Assembly: GCA_030427985.1 (NCBI GenBank)
Contig: JAUIBH010000008.1
Location: 1 to 64,000, forward strand
Source of the DNA: Bacteroidia bacterium
Lineage (GTDB): Bacteria > Bacteroidota > Bacteroidia > Flavobacteriales > Flavobacteriaceae
Reading direction: 5' to 3'
DNA length: 64,000 nucleotides
In this document: positions 9,040 through 16,785 of the stretch, one piece after another
Numbering within the stretch: position 1 is the first letter of the stretch
Layout: each line of letters opens with the position of its first letter
Notes under the pieces: model-generated
Seen by the model: only the letters and a program-made list of their open reading frames with translations
The model's database searches: none
What the model was told of the DNA's origin: nothing
Made by a program: the position numbers and the translations under genes

Positions 9040-9636
9040 ATGAAAAAGAAATTGCAAAAGAGCGTATTGCTCTTACTGTTCTTAAATGTTGTTTGCTTCG
9101 GATTTGGTCAAAGCACAGTTTGGAAAATAGACCCCTCACATTCAACCTTGGGGTTTTCAATAGACCATTTGGTCGTTTCAGAAACAACGGGTGAATTCAA
9201 AGATTATTCCGTAACCGTTGTATCAGATGAAAAAGACTTTTCTGATGCCAAGATGGAAGTTATGATTCAGTCGGAAAGTATTGACACCAATGCTAAAGAT
9301 CGGGACGAGCATTTAAAAAGTGCTGACTTTTTCCATGTTGAAAAGTACCCGCAAATAATTTTTAAATCAAATGGGTTTCATAAATCCAGTAACGGCGATT
9401 ACAAATTGTCAGGAACCATTCAAATGCACGGTGTTACTAAAAAGATAGCGCTAAATGCAAAGTTTGGGGGTATAGTAAAGGATCCTTGGGGCGGTACCCG
9501 CGCCGGATTAAAAATATGGGGTGTTTTGGATCGATATGACTTTGGTCTAAAATACAATTCTGTTATGGAGGCCGGTGGACTTTCCATTGGGCGAGAAGTT
9601 AGGGTTGACTGCCGTGTTGAGTTGGTAAAAGAGTGA
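9040..9636 (+). CDS. YceI-family periplasmic protein
   Basis: The ATG at 9040 is chosen over the TTG at 9028 because it gives a compact signal peptide ('KSVLLLLFLNVVCFGFGQS'). The mature part has the YceI pattern: 'WKIDPSHSTLGFSIDHLVV', 'DEHLKSADFFHVEKYPQIIFKS', 'GTIQMHGVTKKIAL' and 'GTRAGLKIWGVLDRYDFGLKYN'. YceI proteins form a lipocalin-like barrel that binds isoprenoid or other amphiphilic molecules in the periplasm. Length (198 aa) is normal. It follows the broken Crp/Fnr gene by 85 bp; an intact version of that regulator may once have controlled it. Confidence 0.92.
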   Translation: MKKKLQKSVLLLLFLNVVCFGFGQSTVWKIDPSHSTLGFSIDHLVVSETTGEFKDYSVTVVSDEKDFSDAKMEVMIQSESIDTNAKDRDEHLKSADFFHVEKYPQIIFKSNGFHKSSNGDYKLSGTIQMHGVTKKIALNAKFGGIVKDPWGGTRAGLKIWGVLDRYDFGLKYNSVMEAGGLSIGREVRVDCRVELVKE

Positions 9637-9939
9637 GTGATTTCGGAAAAGAATGGGCTTTTGGATTAAGCTATTGTGTAACCGCTAAATCCAACCTATT
9701 ACGCTGTAGATTACATGATGTTAACTTGTTTTATTACTAAACTTTGATTGGTTGTAGATGTAAAGGCGGTTCATGAGGTAGTGTTGGCCTCAAGCCGCTT
9801 TTACTGATACAATGGAGAGGAACGACATATTATTTGGATATCTTTTCTAATACATCTAATCCATAATAATCTGTAAGTGAAGCGATAAAAATCGACAAAT
9901 ACTGAGAAAATTGATTACCCAGATTTAGCTGTTCAAAAT
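9637..9939. other. Intergenic region with hairpin
   Basis: About 300 bp with no ORF. It contains the imperfect GC-rich hairpin listed separately; nothing else recognisable. Confidence 0.5.
9762..9804 (+). terminator. Possible terminator after yceI
   Basis: Interrupted stem in which AAAGGCGG and TGAGG pair with CCTCA and CCGCTTTT, ending in a short T run. It lies 125 bp past the YceI stop. Imperfect, so low confidence. Confidence 0.35.
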
Positions 9940-10752
9940 ATGCTCCGACACTGTTATGGAATTTATACGGTTCTCATTTTGCTCATTGGTATGACAAACA
10001 ATAACCTTTATTCCCAAATAAATGGTGAATCAGGAACCATTACTATTGATGGAAAGCATATTTATTTTGAAAAATATGGGGTAGGGGAACCTCTTGTTTT
10101 TTTGCATGGTTATGGATTGTCGTCCAAATCTTGGAAATCTTATGTACAGGATTTTGCTCAGGATTATACGGTCTATCTCATTGATTTGCCTGGGCATGGT
10201 AGGTCAGATAATTTTCAGGAAGACCTTTCCGTAAAAGAAGTCGCAGAGGATGTGAACAAAATGCTGGATAAAATTGGATTGGATAGCATCAAGGCAATTG
10301 GTTTTAGCTTTGGTGGCGATATACTTTTTCAACTGGCACTTCGTAATCCCCACCTTATTACTTCTATGGTCAGTGTTGGTTCAGTGGGTTCATGGACCAT
10401 TACGGATTTTCCTCAACTTAAAGAGAGTTTTACCTATGAAAACAGGGAGCAATACAAGTGGCTTGTAGAAGCACAAACCAGTGAAGAGCAGGTCAAGATA
10501 TTGATGGAACAATTTCAGAATTATACCATTTACCTTACGGATGAAGAACTGCAACAAGTTGAATCCGATGTGCTTATCGTCTCTGGTGATGATGACCCAG
10601 GCGTTGACTTATTTGAAATAGCCAGAGCTCAAAAATACCTAAGCAAGGTCGATGTCTGGATTTTGCCAAATGTTAGTCACAGTGCCCATACAGGTCGAAA
10701 CAAGGATGCCTTTATCTCAAGGGCCAAAGCGTTTTTAGCCAAAACAAGGTGA
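9940..10752 (+). CDS. Secreted alpha/beta-fold hydrolase
   Basis: A leader 'CYGIYTVLILLIGMTNNNLYSQ' suggests export. The fold is shown by 'LVFLHGYGLSSKSW' (oxyanion-hole His-Gly), 'YLIDLPGHGRSD', the nucleophile elbow 'GFSFGGD' (Ser), the acid 'VSGDDDPGVD' and the His in 'VSHSAHTG'. This is a complete Ser-Asp-His triad of the general hydrolase/esterase class, 270 aa. No feature singles out a substrate. It stands alone on the plus strand, about 190 bp before another alpha/beta hydrolase. Confidence 0.88.
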   Translation: MLRHCYGIYTVLILLIGMTNNNLYSQINGESGTITIDGKHIYFEKYGVGEPLVFLHGYGLSSKSWKSYVQDFAQDYTVYLIDLPGHGRSDNFQEDLSVKEVAEDVNKMLDKIGLDSIKAIGFSFGGDILFQLALRNPHLITSMVSVGSVGSWTITDFPQLKESFTYENREQYKWLVEAQTSEEQVKILMEQFQNYTIYLTDEELQQVESDVLIVSGDDDPGVDLFEIARAQKYLSKVDVWILPNVSHSAHTGRNKDAFISRAKAFLAKTR

Positions 10753-10850
10753 CCCTGACATCAAATCTTATTTTTCACAATGCTTTTTGAGTTATCGTAA
10801 GGAGAGCTCTCTTTTTCGGTCAATCTTAAAACATAAATATATGTTAAATT

Positions 10851-10876
10851 ATATAAACAGACTTGTCTGAATATAT
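10851..10876. promoter_or_regulatory. 26-bp palindrome, candidate TetR operator
   Basis: ATATA-aa-CAGAC-tt-GTCTG-aa-TATAT is an almost perfect dyad (two 5-bp arms on each side, only the aa/aa step mismatched) 62 bp upstream of the hydrolase gene whose downstream neighbour encodes a TetR regulator. AGAC...GTCT-type dyads are usual for TetR-family operators. Autoregulation of the hydrolase-TetR pair is inferred. Confidence 0.6.
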
Positions 10877-10938
10877 TTATGTTGATTACTTTTGGATTGC
10901 ATAAAAAATTCAATTCAAACAACCCAAATAGTTAAAAA

Positions 10939-11904
10939 ATGATTGTTCAAAATGTAATGGCAACACTGGTGTTCTTTGTGGGCGCTTTGGTATGTCCCAA
11001 CAGTGGTCTTGGTAAAAAATGGAATAAAAATTCAAACGATATGATAACAACACAGGTACAGTTTAAAAGAAAGAAAATTAGCGGCATCAACATTTTTTAT
11101 AGGGAAGCCGGAGACCCTAAAAACCCAACAATTGTGCTGCTGCATGGGTTTCCCACATCTTCACACATGTACAGAAAGGTCCTGGATGAACTTTCCAACG
11201 AGTATCATTTGATTGCTCCGGACTATCCCGGATTTGGGGAAAGTGATTTTCCTTCACCCGACACATTCAAGTACACCTTTGATGCCATCGCCAAATTGAT
11301 GGATGAGTTTATCGCGAGCTTCAATTTGGAAAACTATGCCCTAATGATACAGGATTATGGAGCGCCTATTGGCTTTCGGATTGCTACGGCCCATCCCGAA
11401 AAGATAACCGCCATCATTAATCAAAATGGCAATGCCTACGAAGCTGGGTTGGGAGATGCATGGGCAAGTATTCGAAAATTATGGGCAGAAAATAGCGAGG
11501 AAAATAGAAATGCGCTTTTGGGAGCTTTCTCTTTGGAAGGACTCAAATGGCAGTATACCCACGGAACCAGGAGTCCTGAAAACATCAATCCGGATGCTTG
11601 GCAGTTGGACTACCACAGGTTATCCCGGCCGGGTTCGCACGAAATCAATCTAGACCTTTTCTACGATTACCAAAACAATGTAAAACTTTATCCCAAATGG
11701 CAGGAATATTTACGAAAATATCAACCTCCCATGCTCATTGTTTGGGGCAAGAACGATGAGTTTTTTCCAGAGTCGGGAGCCAAAGCCTATAAAAATGATT
11801 TAAAGACTATTGATTACAATGTTTACGATACTGGTCATTTTGCCCTAGAGGAAGACGGTGAGGCCATCATTGAAAAAATACGTTCCTTTATGGGGAAATT
11901 GTAA
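10939..11904 (+). CDS. Alpha/beta hydrolase with Asp nucleophile (epoxide hydrolase/dehalogenase-like)
   Basis: The N-terminus has a short hydrophobic leader. Motifs include 'LLHGFPTSSHMYR' (HGxP oxyanion motif), 'LIAPDYPGFGESDFP', and the nucleophile elbow 'MIQDYGAPIGF' where Asp139 replaces the usual Ser, then 'VWGKNDEFFPESG' and 'DTGHFALEE' for the acid and His. An Asp nucleophile marks the epoxide hydrolase/haloalkane dehalogenase branch. The Trp that follows the nucleophile in true haloalkane dehalogenases is Tyr here, which favours an epoxide hydrolase-like or other ester-intermediate enzyme. It is in an operon with the TetR gene 6 bp downstream and behind a candidate operator, suggesting induction by a small toxic substrate. 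Confidence 0.85.
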   Translation: MIVQNVMATLVFFVGALVCPNSGLGKKWNKNSNDMITTQVQFKRKKISGINIFYREAGDPKNPTIVLLHGFPTSSHMYRKVLDELSNEYHLIAPDYPGFGESDFPSPDTFKYTFDAIAKLMDEFIASFNLENYALMIQDYGAPIGFRIATAHPEKITAIINQNGNAYEAGLGDAWASIRKLWAENSEENRNALLGAFSLEGLKWQYTHGTRSPENINPDAWQLDYHRLSRPGSHEINLDLFYDYQNNVKLYPKWQEYLRKYQPPMLIVWGKNDEFFPESGAKAYKNDLKTIDYNVYDTGHFALEEDGEAIIEKIRSFMGKL

Positions 11905-11910
11905 AGTAGC

Positions 11911-12459
11911 ATGGTGCAGCATAATCAAGATGTAAAGGATAGAATTCTAATTACGGCTGATAGATTGTTCCAGGAACAAGGGTTCAACGAGACGGGAATC
12001 AATCAAATTATCAGTGAGGCCAATATTGCAAAGGCCAGTCTTTACTATCACTTTAAATCTAAAGAAGAGTTGTGCGTAGCCTATTTGCAACGACGCAATG
12101 AAATTTGGAACAAGGCCTTTTATGAGTTTCTGAGAAACAAGAATAACAAGGCCTTGGCTGCATTTGATTTTTTGGTTGAACGAAATAGCATGGACAATTT
12201 TAGAGGATGTAGTTTTTTAAACATGCTTTCTGAAACCAGCCCGGAAAAGAAATTGGTCTATGACGAGATTCAAAACCACAAAAGTGGGCTACTTCTGTTT
12301 TTTGAGTACGAATTGAAGGAAAAAGAGTTGGCTTATCTTATATATTCCCTGTTCGAGAATGCCATAATTGAAAGTAAGCTGCAACGAAATCAAGAGCCCG
12401 TTTATCGGCTAAAAAAACTCGCGGAAAGTTTGATTCAGTCCAAGAAACCTTCAAATTGA
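11911..12459 (+). CDS. TetR/AcrR-family transcriptional regulator
   Basis: Residues ~8-55 form the TetR HTH: 'DRILITADRLFQEQGFNETGINQIISEANIAKASLYYHFKSKEEL' pattern. The ligand domain has a Cys in 'NFRGCSFLNML', a conserved position in the YxaF/LmrA-like subgroup. It begins 6 bp after the Asp-nucleophile hydrolase gene, so it is probably co-transcribed and represses its own operon through the palindrome at 10851-10876. The effector is not evident. Confidence 0.9.
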   Translation: MVQHNQDVKDRILITADRLFQEQGFNETGINQIISEANIAKASLYYHFKSKEELCVAYLQRRNEIWNKAFYEFLRNKNNKALAAFDFLVERNSMDNFRGCSFLNMLSETSPEKKLVYDEIQNHKSGLLLFFEYELKEKELAYLIYSLFENAIIESKLQRNQEPVYRLKKLAESLIQSKKPSN

Positions 12460-12466
12460 GGAGGTA

Positions 12467-12919
12467 TTAGTCCAAACCCATTTCGTAGGCTATGTTTTTG
12501 CGAACTTTAAAACCAAGTTTTTCATACAATTTTTTGGCCCTTGCGTTATCAGGGGTAACTTCTAGTTGAAGACTTACCGCATCGGCAAATTTGGATTTGG
12601 CCAATTGGTAAATCAGTTGGGAACCTATCCCTTTTGAGCGATAATCCTGTTTTATAAATAGCTCATCAATATGCAAAATGTTCCCGCCATATTCATTGCT
12701 CCAATAATTGATGAGTAGGCAATACCCTATGATTTCTTCTTTGTTCTCAACAACCAAAACAGCACCTAAATCACTTTTCTTTGAAAGCACATCCAAGGTG
12801 TTCAAGGCTTTTTCTTTGGTCATTTGTATGAGACCGGGGTCCTCATGGTATAGATGGATTATGAAATCTGTAATGACATCAAAATCCGAAGTTTTACAGC
12901 GTCTGAAATTGATTTTCAT
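12467..12919 (-). CDS. GNAT-family N-acetyltransferase
   Basis: 150 aa with the GNAT fold: an N-terminal 'INFRRCKTSDFDVITDF' strand-helix, 'VLVVENKEEIIGYCLLI', 'HIDELFIKQDYRSKGIGSQLIYQLA' containing the acetyl-CoA pyrophosphate loop (RSKGIG), and 'LEVTPDNARAKKLYEKLGFK' near the C-terminus. Substrate unknown. It converges on the TetR gene with 7 bp between the stops and no terminator between them. Confidence 0.92.
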   Translation of the reverse strand: MKINFRRCKTSDFDVITDFIIHLYHEDPGLIQMTKEKALNTLDVLSKKSDLGAVLVVENKEEIIGYCLLINYWSNEYGGNILHIDELFIKQDYRSKGIGSQLIYQLAKSKFADAVSLQLEVTPDNARAKKLYEKLGFKVRKNIAYEMGLD

Positions 12920-13041
12920 ATATAGGTTTTATCGTGCCGAATTAGTAGAAGTTCGTGGATGAAAATTATAGTTACTTTTGGTATAGGATATCATTTTATA
13001 TATGGTTGATAGGATAGAACTACTTACACCTATCTGAAAAT

Positions 13042-13080
13042 TAAAAAGCCCAGAGGAAACATTTTCCCATGGGCTTTTCT
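13042..13080 (-). terminator. Terminator of the YHS operon
   Basis: Stem AAAAGCCCA / TGGGCTTTT with an A-rich flank on either side; it lies immediately downstream of the YHS-protein stop codon on the minus strand and has a T tract in that direction. Confidence 0.7.
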
Positions 13081-13084
13081 AGTG

Positions 13085-13537
13085 TTACTTGCTTAGCTTT
13101 GTCCAATTGGCATCAGCCTTTTTCTTCACTTGCTGGTGATTTTCGGCCAACCATAGTTGTTGGGCATCCACTTCTACATCGTATAGAAATAAGAAGTACT
13201 TCCCATCCTTAACCACAAATTTTGTGGGATCGACCCTAAATTTAGCACCTACGGAAACACCAAAGGCGCAGTAACCGCCATATTGGGGAAGGTATTTCTC
13301 AGGAGAAGCTTCAAAAGTTTTCTTTTGGGCCGCACTAGTAAAGTAGTAGGATATCCCATTATGTGTGGCTTTGTACTCTTTAAGCCCTCTTTGTGCAATG
13401 CCCAAATCCAAATAGGAGACTGGACTGTACCCTTGCAATGCAATTTTACTGTCATCTATGTTATTGCTATCTTTCAAGTTTTGTGAATAACCTAGTGATG
13501 CGATTAGTAGCGTTGCCGCCAATAGTAATGATTTCAT
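13085..13537 (-). CDS. Exported YHS-domain protein
   Basis: Signal peptide 'SLLLAATLLIASLGYSQ' then a YHS-type domain: 'IALQGYSPVSYLD', 'HNGISYYFTSAAQKKTFEASPEKYLPQYGGYCAFGVS' with the single Cys of the 'GGYCA' motif, and 'KFVVKDGKYFLFLYDVEVDAQQLWLA'. YHS domains are linked to metal or haem chemistry and are often found near metal transporters; periplasmic versions like this have no firm function. It is the last gene of a run of four minus-strand genes and is followed by a terminator. Length 150 aa is typical. Confidence 0.85.
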   Translation of the reverse strand: MKSLLLAATLLIASLGYSQNLKDSNNIDDSKIALQGYSPVSYLDLGIAQRGLKEYKATHNGISYYFTSAAQKKTFEASPEKYLPQYGGYCAFGVSVGAKFRVDPTKFVVKDGKYFLFLYDVEVDAQQLWLAENHQQVKKKADANWTKLSK

Positions 13538-13542
13538 AGTTT

Positions 13543-13911
13543 TTAATTTTTTGCTTTTTGTAAATTATTTTCTGGTTTATGTAAACTGACCACCGTTAAA
13601 ACGGCAATGCCATTGATCCAATAGTAGTAGGCGTCCAAGCCTTTAAAACTCAATATAAAAGGTGCTAGGACAAATAAGGCTCCTACCAAGCCATCAACAA
13701 TAAGGTGACCCTTATATGGGATAATTCTGTATACCCCGAACTGGTGATCTGTCAAAAGGGTCAACACCAATGCAGCTATTCCCACAATAAAGGAAAGTTT
13801 CCAGGCCATTGGGTTAGAAGACCCCAATCCCAATATAAAAGGTAGGGCCATCAACGCCGCCGCTACCGGATAATCCAAGTACGCATGTATTTTTTTCGTT
13901 ACAAATCCCAT
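13543..13911 (-). CDS. Small four-helix membrane protein (SPW-repeat-like)
   Basis: The ORF track starts at 13992, inside the upstream gene; the ATG at 13911 ('MGFVTKKIHAYLDY') is 11 bp after that gene's stop and starts a natural N-terminus. The 122-aa product has four hydrophobic segments, beginning 'YPVAAALMALPFILGLGS', and an internal duplication of a 'ALPFILGL...' / 'VLAPFILSF' type seen in SPW-repeat proteins. Probably an inner-membrane protein of unknown role. It sits between SnoaL-like and YHS genes with tight spacing, so it is part of the same operon. Confidence 0.7.
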   Translation of the reverse strand: MGFVTKKIHAYLDYPVAAALMALPFILGLGSSNPMAWKLSFIVGIAALVLTLLTDHQFGVYRIIPYKGHLIVDGLVGALFVLAPFILSFKGLDAYYYWINGIAVLTVVSLHKPENNLQKAKN

Positions 13912-13922
13912 GGCGAACCTTA

Positions 13923-14276
13923 TTACGCTTTGAAGTATTGTTCCTCTACAATCTGTCCATTGTGCCAGACGGTTCGCAGAATCTCGTGCCATAAGATTTT
14001 ACTACCGTCCTTCATGTCAAAATCAAAGGTGAATTCTGAAAAAGAGACATCACCGGACAAGGATGTATTGTGCAGGGTAATGCCGTTGACCTTGGCAATA
14101 GCTCCAGCAAATCCTTGCATTTTGGAGAGCATTTCGGTTTTGTTGTTGGTAACCGTACCGTCAAAATCATAGGTTTTGGCATCCGAAGAAAAATACTTTT
14201 CGGTGGCCTCAACAATTTGTCCATTTTTGACCATCTCATTTTTGGCCGAAAGGACTTCATTTAATGATTGTTCCAT
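13923..14276 (-). CDS. SnoaL/NTF2-like small protein
   Basis: 117 aa. The pattern 'NEMVKNGQIVEATEKYFSSDAKTYDFDG' followed by alternating strands and ending 'WHEILRTVWHNGQIVEEQYFKA' matches the SnoaL-like cone-shaped fold. Many of these are stress-related proteins or small isomerases with unknown ligand. No signal peptide. It lies 99 bp downstream of a Crp/Fnr regulator gene on the same strand and is followed closely by the membrane and YHS genes, so the regulator may control the set. Confidence 0.8.
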   Translation of the reverse strand: MEQSLNEVLSAKNEMVKNGQIVEATEKYFSSDAKTYDFDGTVTNNKTEMLSKMQGFAGAIAKVNGITLHNTSLSGDVSFSEFTFDFDMKDGSKILWHEILRTVWHNGQIVEEQYFKA

Positions 14277-14375
14277 TTTTACTGTTTTAATTCTGTGTCA
14301 ATATCGACAAGACAAATGTCCTCTGATTGGGAGCCAATTAAAATGAAGTACATCAAGAAAAAGAGTTGAACTAGT

Positions 14376-14981
14376 TCAACTTTTCTTGACTCTTTTGTTT
14401 CGGATTCTGGAAAGAAATTCTGTGGTCATGCCCAAATAGGAAGCTAGGGCATACTGCGGTACCCGATTCACAAAATTTGGAAAATTCAGCAAAAAGTTTT
14501 CATACCGAGCTTCTGCTGAATTGGTGAGGTTAAAAAGAATTCTGCGGTGTTCAAAGGCAAGTCCTTTTTCGGCCATGATCCTAAAAAAGGTCTCAAACTT
14601 GTGGTTGGATTTTTTCAGTTCTTGTTCTTGATTATATTCAATTTGTAGAATAGTGCTGTCTTCCAAGGCAACGATGAAAAGCGTGGCGGGATGTTGGTAG
14701 ATGTAGCTGTTGAAATCTGAAACCCACCAATTCTCTATGGCAAATTGAAGGGTGTGATCTTGCCCATCATTGGTGATGACATAGGCTCTAAATGCACCTT
14801 TTATCACAAAAGCCCTATGCATATTGGTAAACCCTGGCTGAACAATGAACTGTCTCTTTTTTACGTGTACTTCCTCAAAACTTGATGCTAATTGATTGGT
14901 TTCCTCATTGGACAATTCGATGAAGTTGTTCACATAATTTATTAGCGATTTTTTACTCGACACAGGATAGGGTAATTGCAC
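14376..14981 (-). CDS. Crp/Fnr-family transcriptional regulator
   Basis: 201 aa. N-terminal cyclic-nucleotide-binding-like beta roll ('FIVQPGFTNMHRAFVIKGAFRAYVI', 'HTLQFAIENWWVSDFNSYI') and C-terminal HTH 'VPQYALASYLGMTTEFLSRIRNK'. The Arg and Glu that bind cAMP in E. coli Crp are not obvious, as is usual for Bacteroidota members, so the effector is unknown. It is the intact paralogue of the pseudogene at 8331-8954 and heads the SnoaL/SPW/YHS run. Confidence 0.92.
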   Translation of the reverse strand: MQLPYPVSSKKSLINYVNNFIELSNEETNQLASSFEEVHVKKRQFIVQPGFTNMHRAFVIKGAFRAYVITNDGQDHTLQFAIENWWVSDFNSYIYQHPATLFIVALEDSTILQIEYNQEQELKKSNHKFETFFRIMAEKGLAFEHRRILFNLTNSAEARYENFLLNFPNFVNRVPQYALASYLGMTTEFLSRIRNKRVKKS

Positions 14982-15142
14982 ATTTTGGCACCGAAATCAA
15001 CGAGTGGTACCCAATTCACTTTCAATCATAAATTTAAGCATATAAAATGTAAGCATGTTGCTTTTAATTCCTTAAAATGGAAAACCTTACCTCCAAATGA
15101 AATATTCAAATGGAAGTAAGGAACTTTCAATGTAACAGAAAT

Positions 15143-15170
15143 TAAAACCCGAATGTTTCGGGGTTTTCTT
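15143..15170 (-). terminator. Terminator after the barrel-protein gene
   Basis: Stem AAAACCC-GAA / TTC-GGGGTTTT with one unpaired G, 39 bp beyond the stop of the barrel gene on the minus strand. T runs on both sides, so it may work in both directions. Confidence 0.6.
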
Positions 15171-15208
15171 CAAGGATTATCTATCATGTAGATACTCCAA
15201 TACGTGTT

Positions 15209-16066
15209 TTAGTACTCTATGGAAATACCTAACGAGAAGGTTGCTCCGTCATAAATATTTTTGCGATCTACCAAGAAACCAGCATAATCTGAATACGCGG
15301 TGACCAAACTCAAGTGCCCCCCTAATTTATAGATGGCATTGAACCCATAAGAAGTAAACGTTGTGCCTTCCCCATAAAGAAAGGAACCACCTTGGAATCC
15401 GTCATTGGAAGACAATTTTTCCAATATACGCAGTTTGCCAATCAAATACAGTTTATCAAAAAATAGATGCCCAACTTCAGCACCTGCCTGAAACTGATTG
15501 CTAAAGGATTCAGTTCTGAAATTTACCCCGGTGTATAAACTTCCGTAGGTCTTTCCATCCCCAAAGGAATGGGATCCAATAAGATTGGTCCACACATTAA
15601 ACTCCCCATCAGAAGTTGGAAGGTTAATTTCATCAAAAGTGCCCAGGGCATTGGGTTGCTTTGATCTTGCAAAATTCGTACCGTCATCTGTGGGTATTTC
15701 CAGACTGGCCTGTATGGCAATGGGAATGTTGTTGAACAGTCTATATTTTAAACCAACATTGAGGCTGCCCACGCCTGCAACGGTTTCCGTAGAGCTGAAA
15801 CTGTTCAACATCACCACGGGTAAATCCACAATGGCTGTAATGCGGTCCGTTACACCGTATTCACCATATAAGATAAGAGCACTGCTACTGAACCTACTTC
15901 CGCTGTCAAATAGAATACCTTCTGTGGTATAGTAATCTTTTGAAGAATAGTAAGATGCTGTACTCTGAATATAAAAACTTTTGGCTTTCCTTGTCCACCC
16001 ACTTTGGGCCTGGATTTGGGATATCATTAGGGTAAAGACCACAAATGCATACCAGTACTTTTTCAT
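15209..16066 (-). CDS. Outer-membrane beta-barrel protein
   Basis: Signal peptide 'YAFVVFTLMISQIQAQ', then 265 residues of alternating beta-strand pattern rich in aromatic girdle residues ('FYIQSTASYYSSKDYY', 'SALILYGEYGVTDRITAIVDLPVV', 'GLKYRLFN', 'LVTAYSDYAGF') and a terminal 'GISIEY' ending in an aromatic, the usual OmpA/Bam signal. It resembles the 'transporter/phenol MetA-pathway' barrel group. It follows DM13 and DUF547 genes on the same strand, but a hairpin with T tract lies in the gap before it, so its level may be lowered relative to them. Confidence 0.75.
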   Translation of the reverse strand: MKKYWYAFVVFTLMISQIQAQSGWTRKAKSFYIQSTASYYSSKDYYTTEGILFDSGSRFSSSALILYGEYGVTDRITAIVDLPVVMLNSFSSTETVAGVGSLNVGLKYRLFNNIPIAIQASLEIPTDDGTNFARSKQPNALGTFDEINLPTSDGEFNVWTNLIGSHSFGDGKTYGSLYTGVNFRTESFSNQFQAGAEVGHLFFDKLYLIGKLRILEKLSSNDGFQGGSFLYGEGTTFTSYGFNAIYKLGGHLSLVTAYSDYAGFLVDRKNIYDGATFSLGISIEY

Positions 16067-16085
16067 AGCATTAATTTTTTTGAAT

Positions 16086-16147
16086 TAAAAAATACCTTCG
16101 GGAAACAGTTGGAAAATATTAGTTGCCGTTATAGTTCCCCGAAGGTA
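16086..16147 (-). terminator. Intercistronic hairpin with T tract (terminator or attenuator)
   Basis: On the minus strand a TACCTTCGGGGAAC arm pairs, with one mismatch, with GTTTCCCGAAGGTA about 27 bases later, followed by TTTTTTAATT. It lies between the DM13 gene and the barrel gene. A complete terminator would uncouple the barrel; a leaky one would give less barrel transcript. Confidence 0.6.
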
Positions 16148-16167
16148 ATTGTGTGCATTATGTTGTT

Positions 16168-16629
16168 TTACTGAAGTTCGGCGTTCCCGAAGGGGATACC
16201 TGCAGTGGCACACCACAAAATAATGTGGGTGAACTTTGCTTGGGGAGCACTGTCCAGTTTAACGAACATTTCTCCATTACTTTCTACATTTCCAATCAAT
16301 CGTAAATCAGGATTCCCATTGGCTGGGTCCGCAGTGTACACAGAAGACGTGGACAAGAATATGGCCACGGTACCTGTTCCCAATTCGGTGGTGAAGTCAT
16401 CGGAGAAGCGTAAAAAATTGGTTCCTTCCGAATCGGTTCCCAGTTGTACCGTTCCTTGGGTGGGAGTCCCACTTTCTGCGACCAAGTCACCTTGACTGTC
16501 AACTTCAAAATCACCAACGGGTAGTCCGGTGTCAATGGTTATTGTTTCAGTATCATCATCGGAACAACCGACAAGTACAAAGGCAAACACTGAAAAAATA
16601 CTGGCTAGTCGTACAAATTTTCTTTTCAT
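16168..16629 (-). CDS. DM13-domain lipoprotein
   Basis: The ATG at 16629 is preferred to 16671 because it gives a normal lipoprotein signal 'FSVFAFVLVGCSDDD' with acidic residues after Cys. The mature region fits DM13: 'QGTVQLGTDSEGTNFLRFSDDFTTELG', 'VAIFLSTS', 'LRLIGNVES' and the terminal 'KFTHIILWCATAGIPFGNAEL' with the conserved Cys. DM13 domains are proposed to be redox or electron-transfer modules. Upstream on the same strand is a DUF547 protein, downstream a barrel. Confidence 0.8.
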   Translation of the reverse strand: MKRKFVRLASIFSVFAFVLVGCSDDDTETITIDTGLPVGDFEVDSQGDLVAESGTPTQGTVQLGTDSEGTNFLRFSDDFTTELGTGTVAIFLSTSSVYTADPANGNPDLRLIGNVESNGEMFVKLDSAPQAKFTHIILWCATAGIPFGNAELQ

Positions 16630-16785
16630 CAATTTAGTTTTAAATATTTTTAATTTGTTTTTGAAATTCATTGTGGATGTTTCAATTCCTGTGAATTTCG
16701 ACCCAAACCTATGGGTAACCTATCACAGAAAAATCACGGTTGTATAACAAAAGAATTCAGGTGGATTTTTAATTGAAATGGTAGG

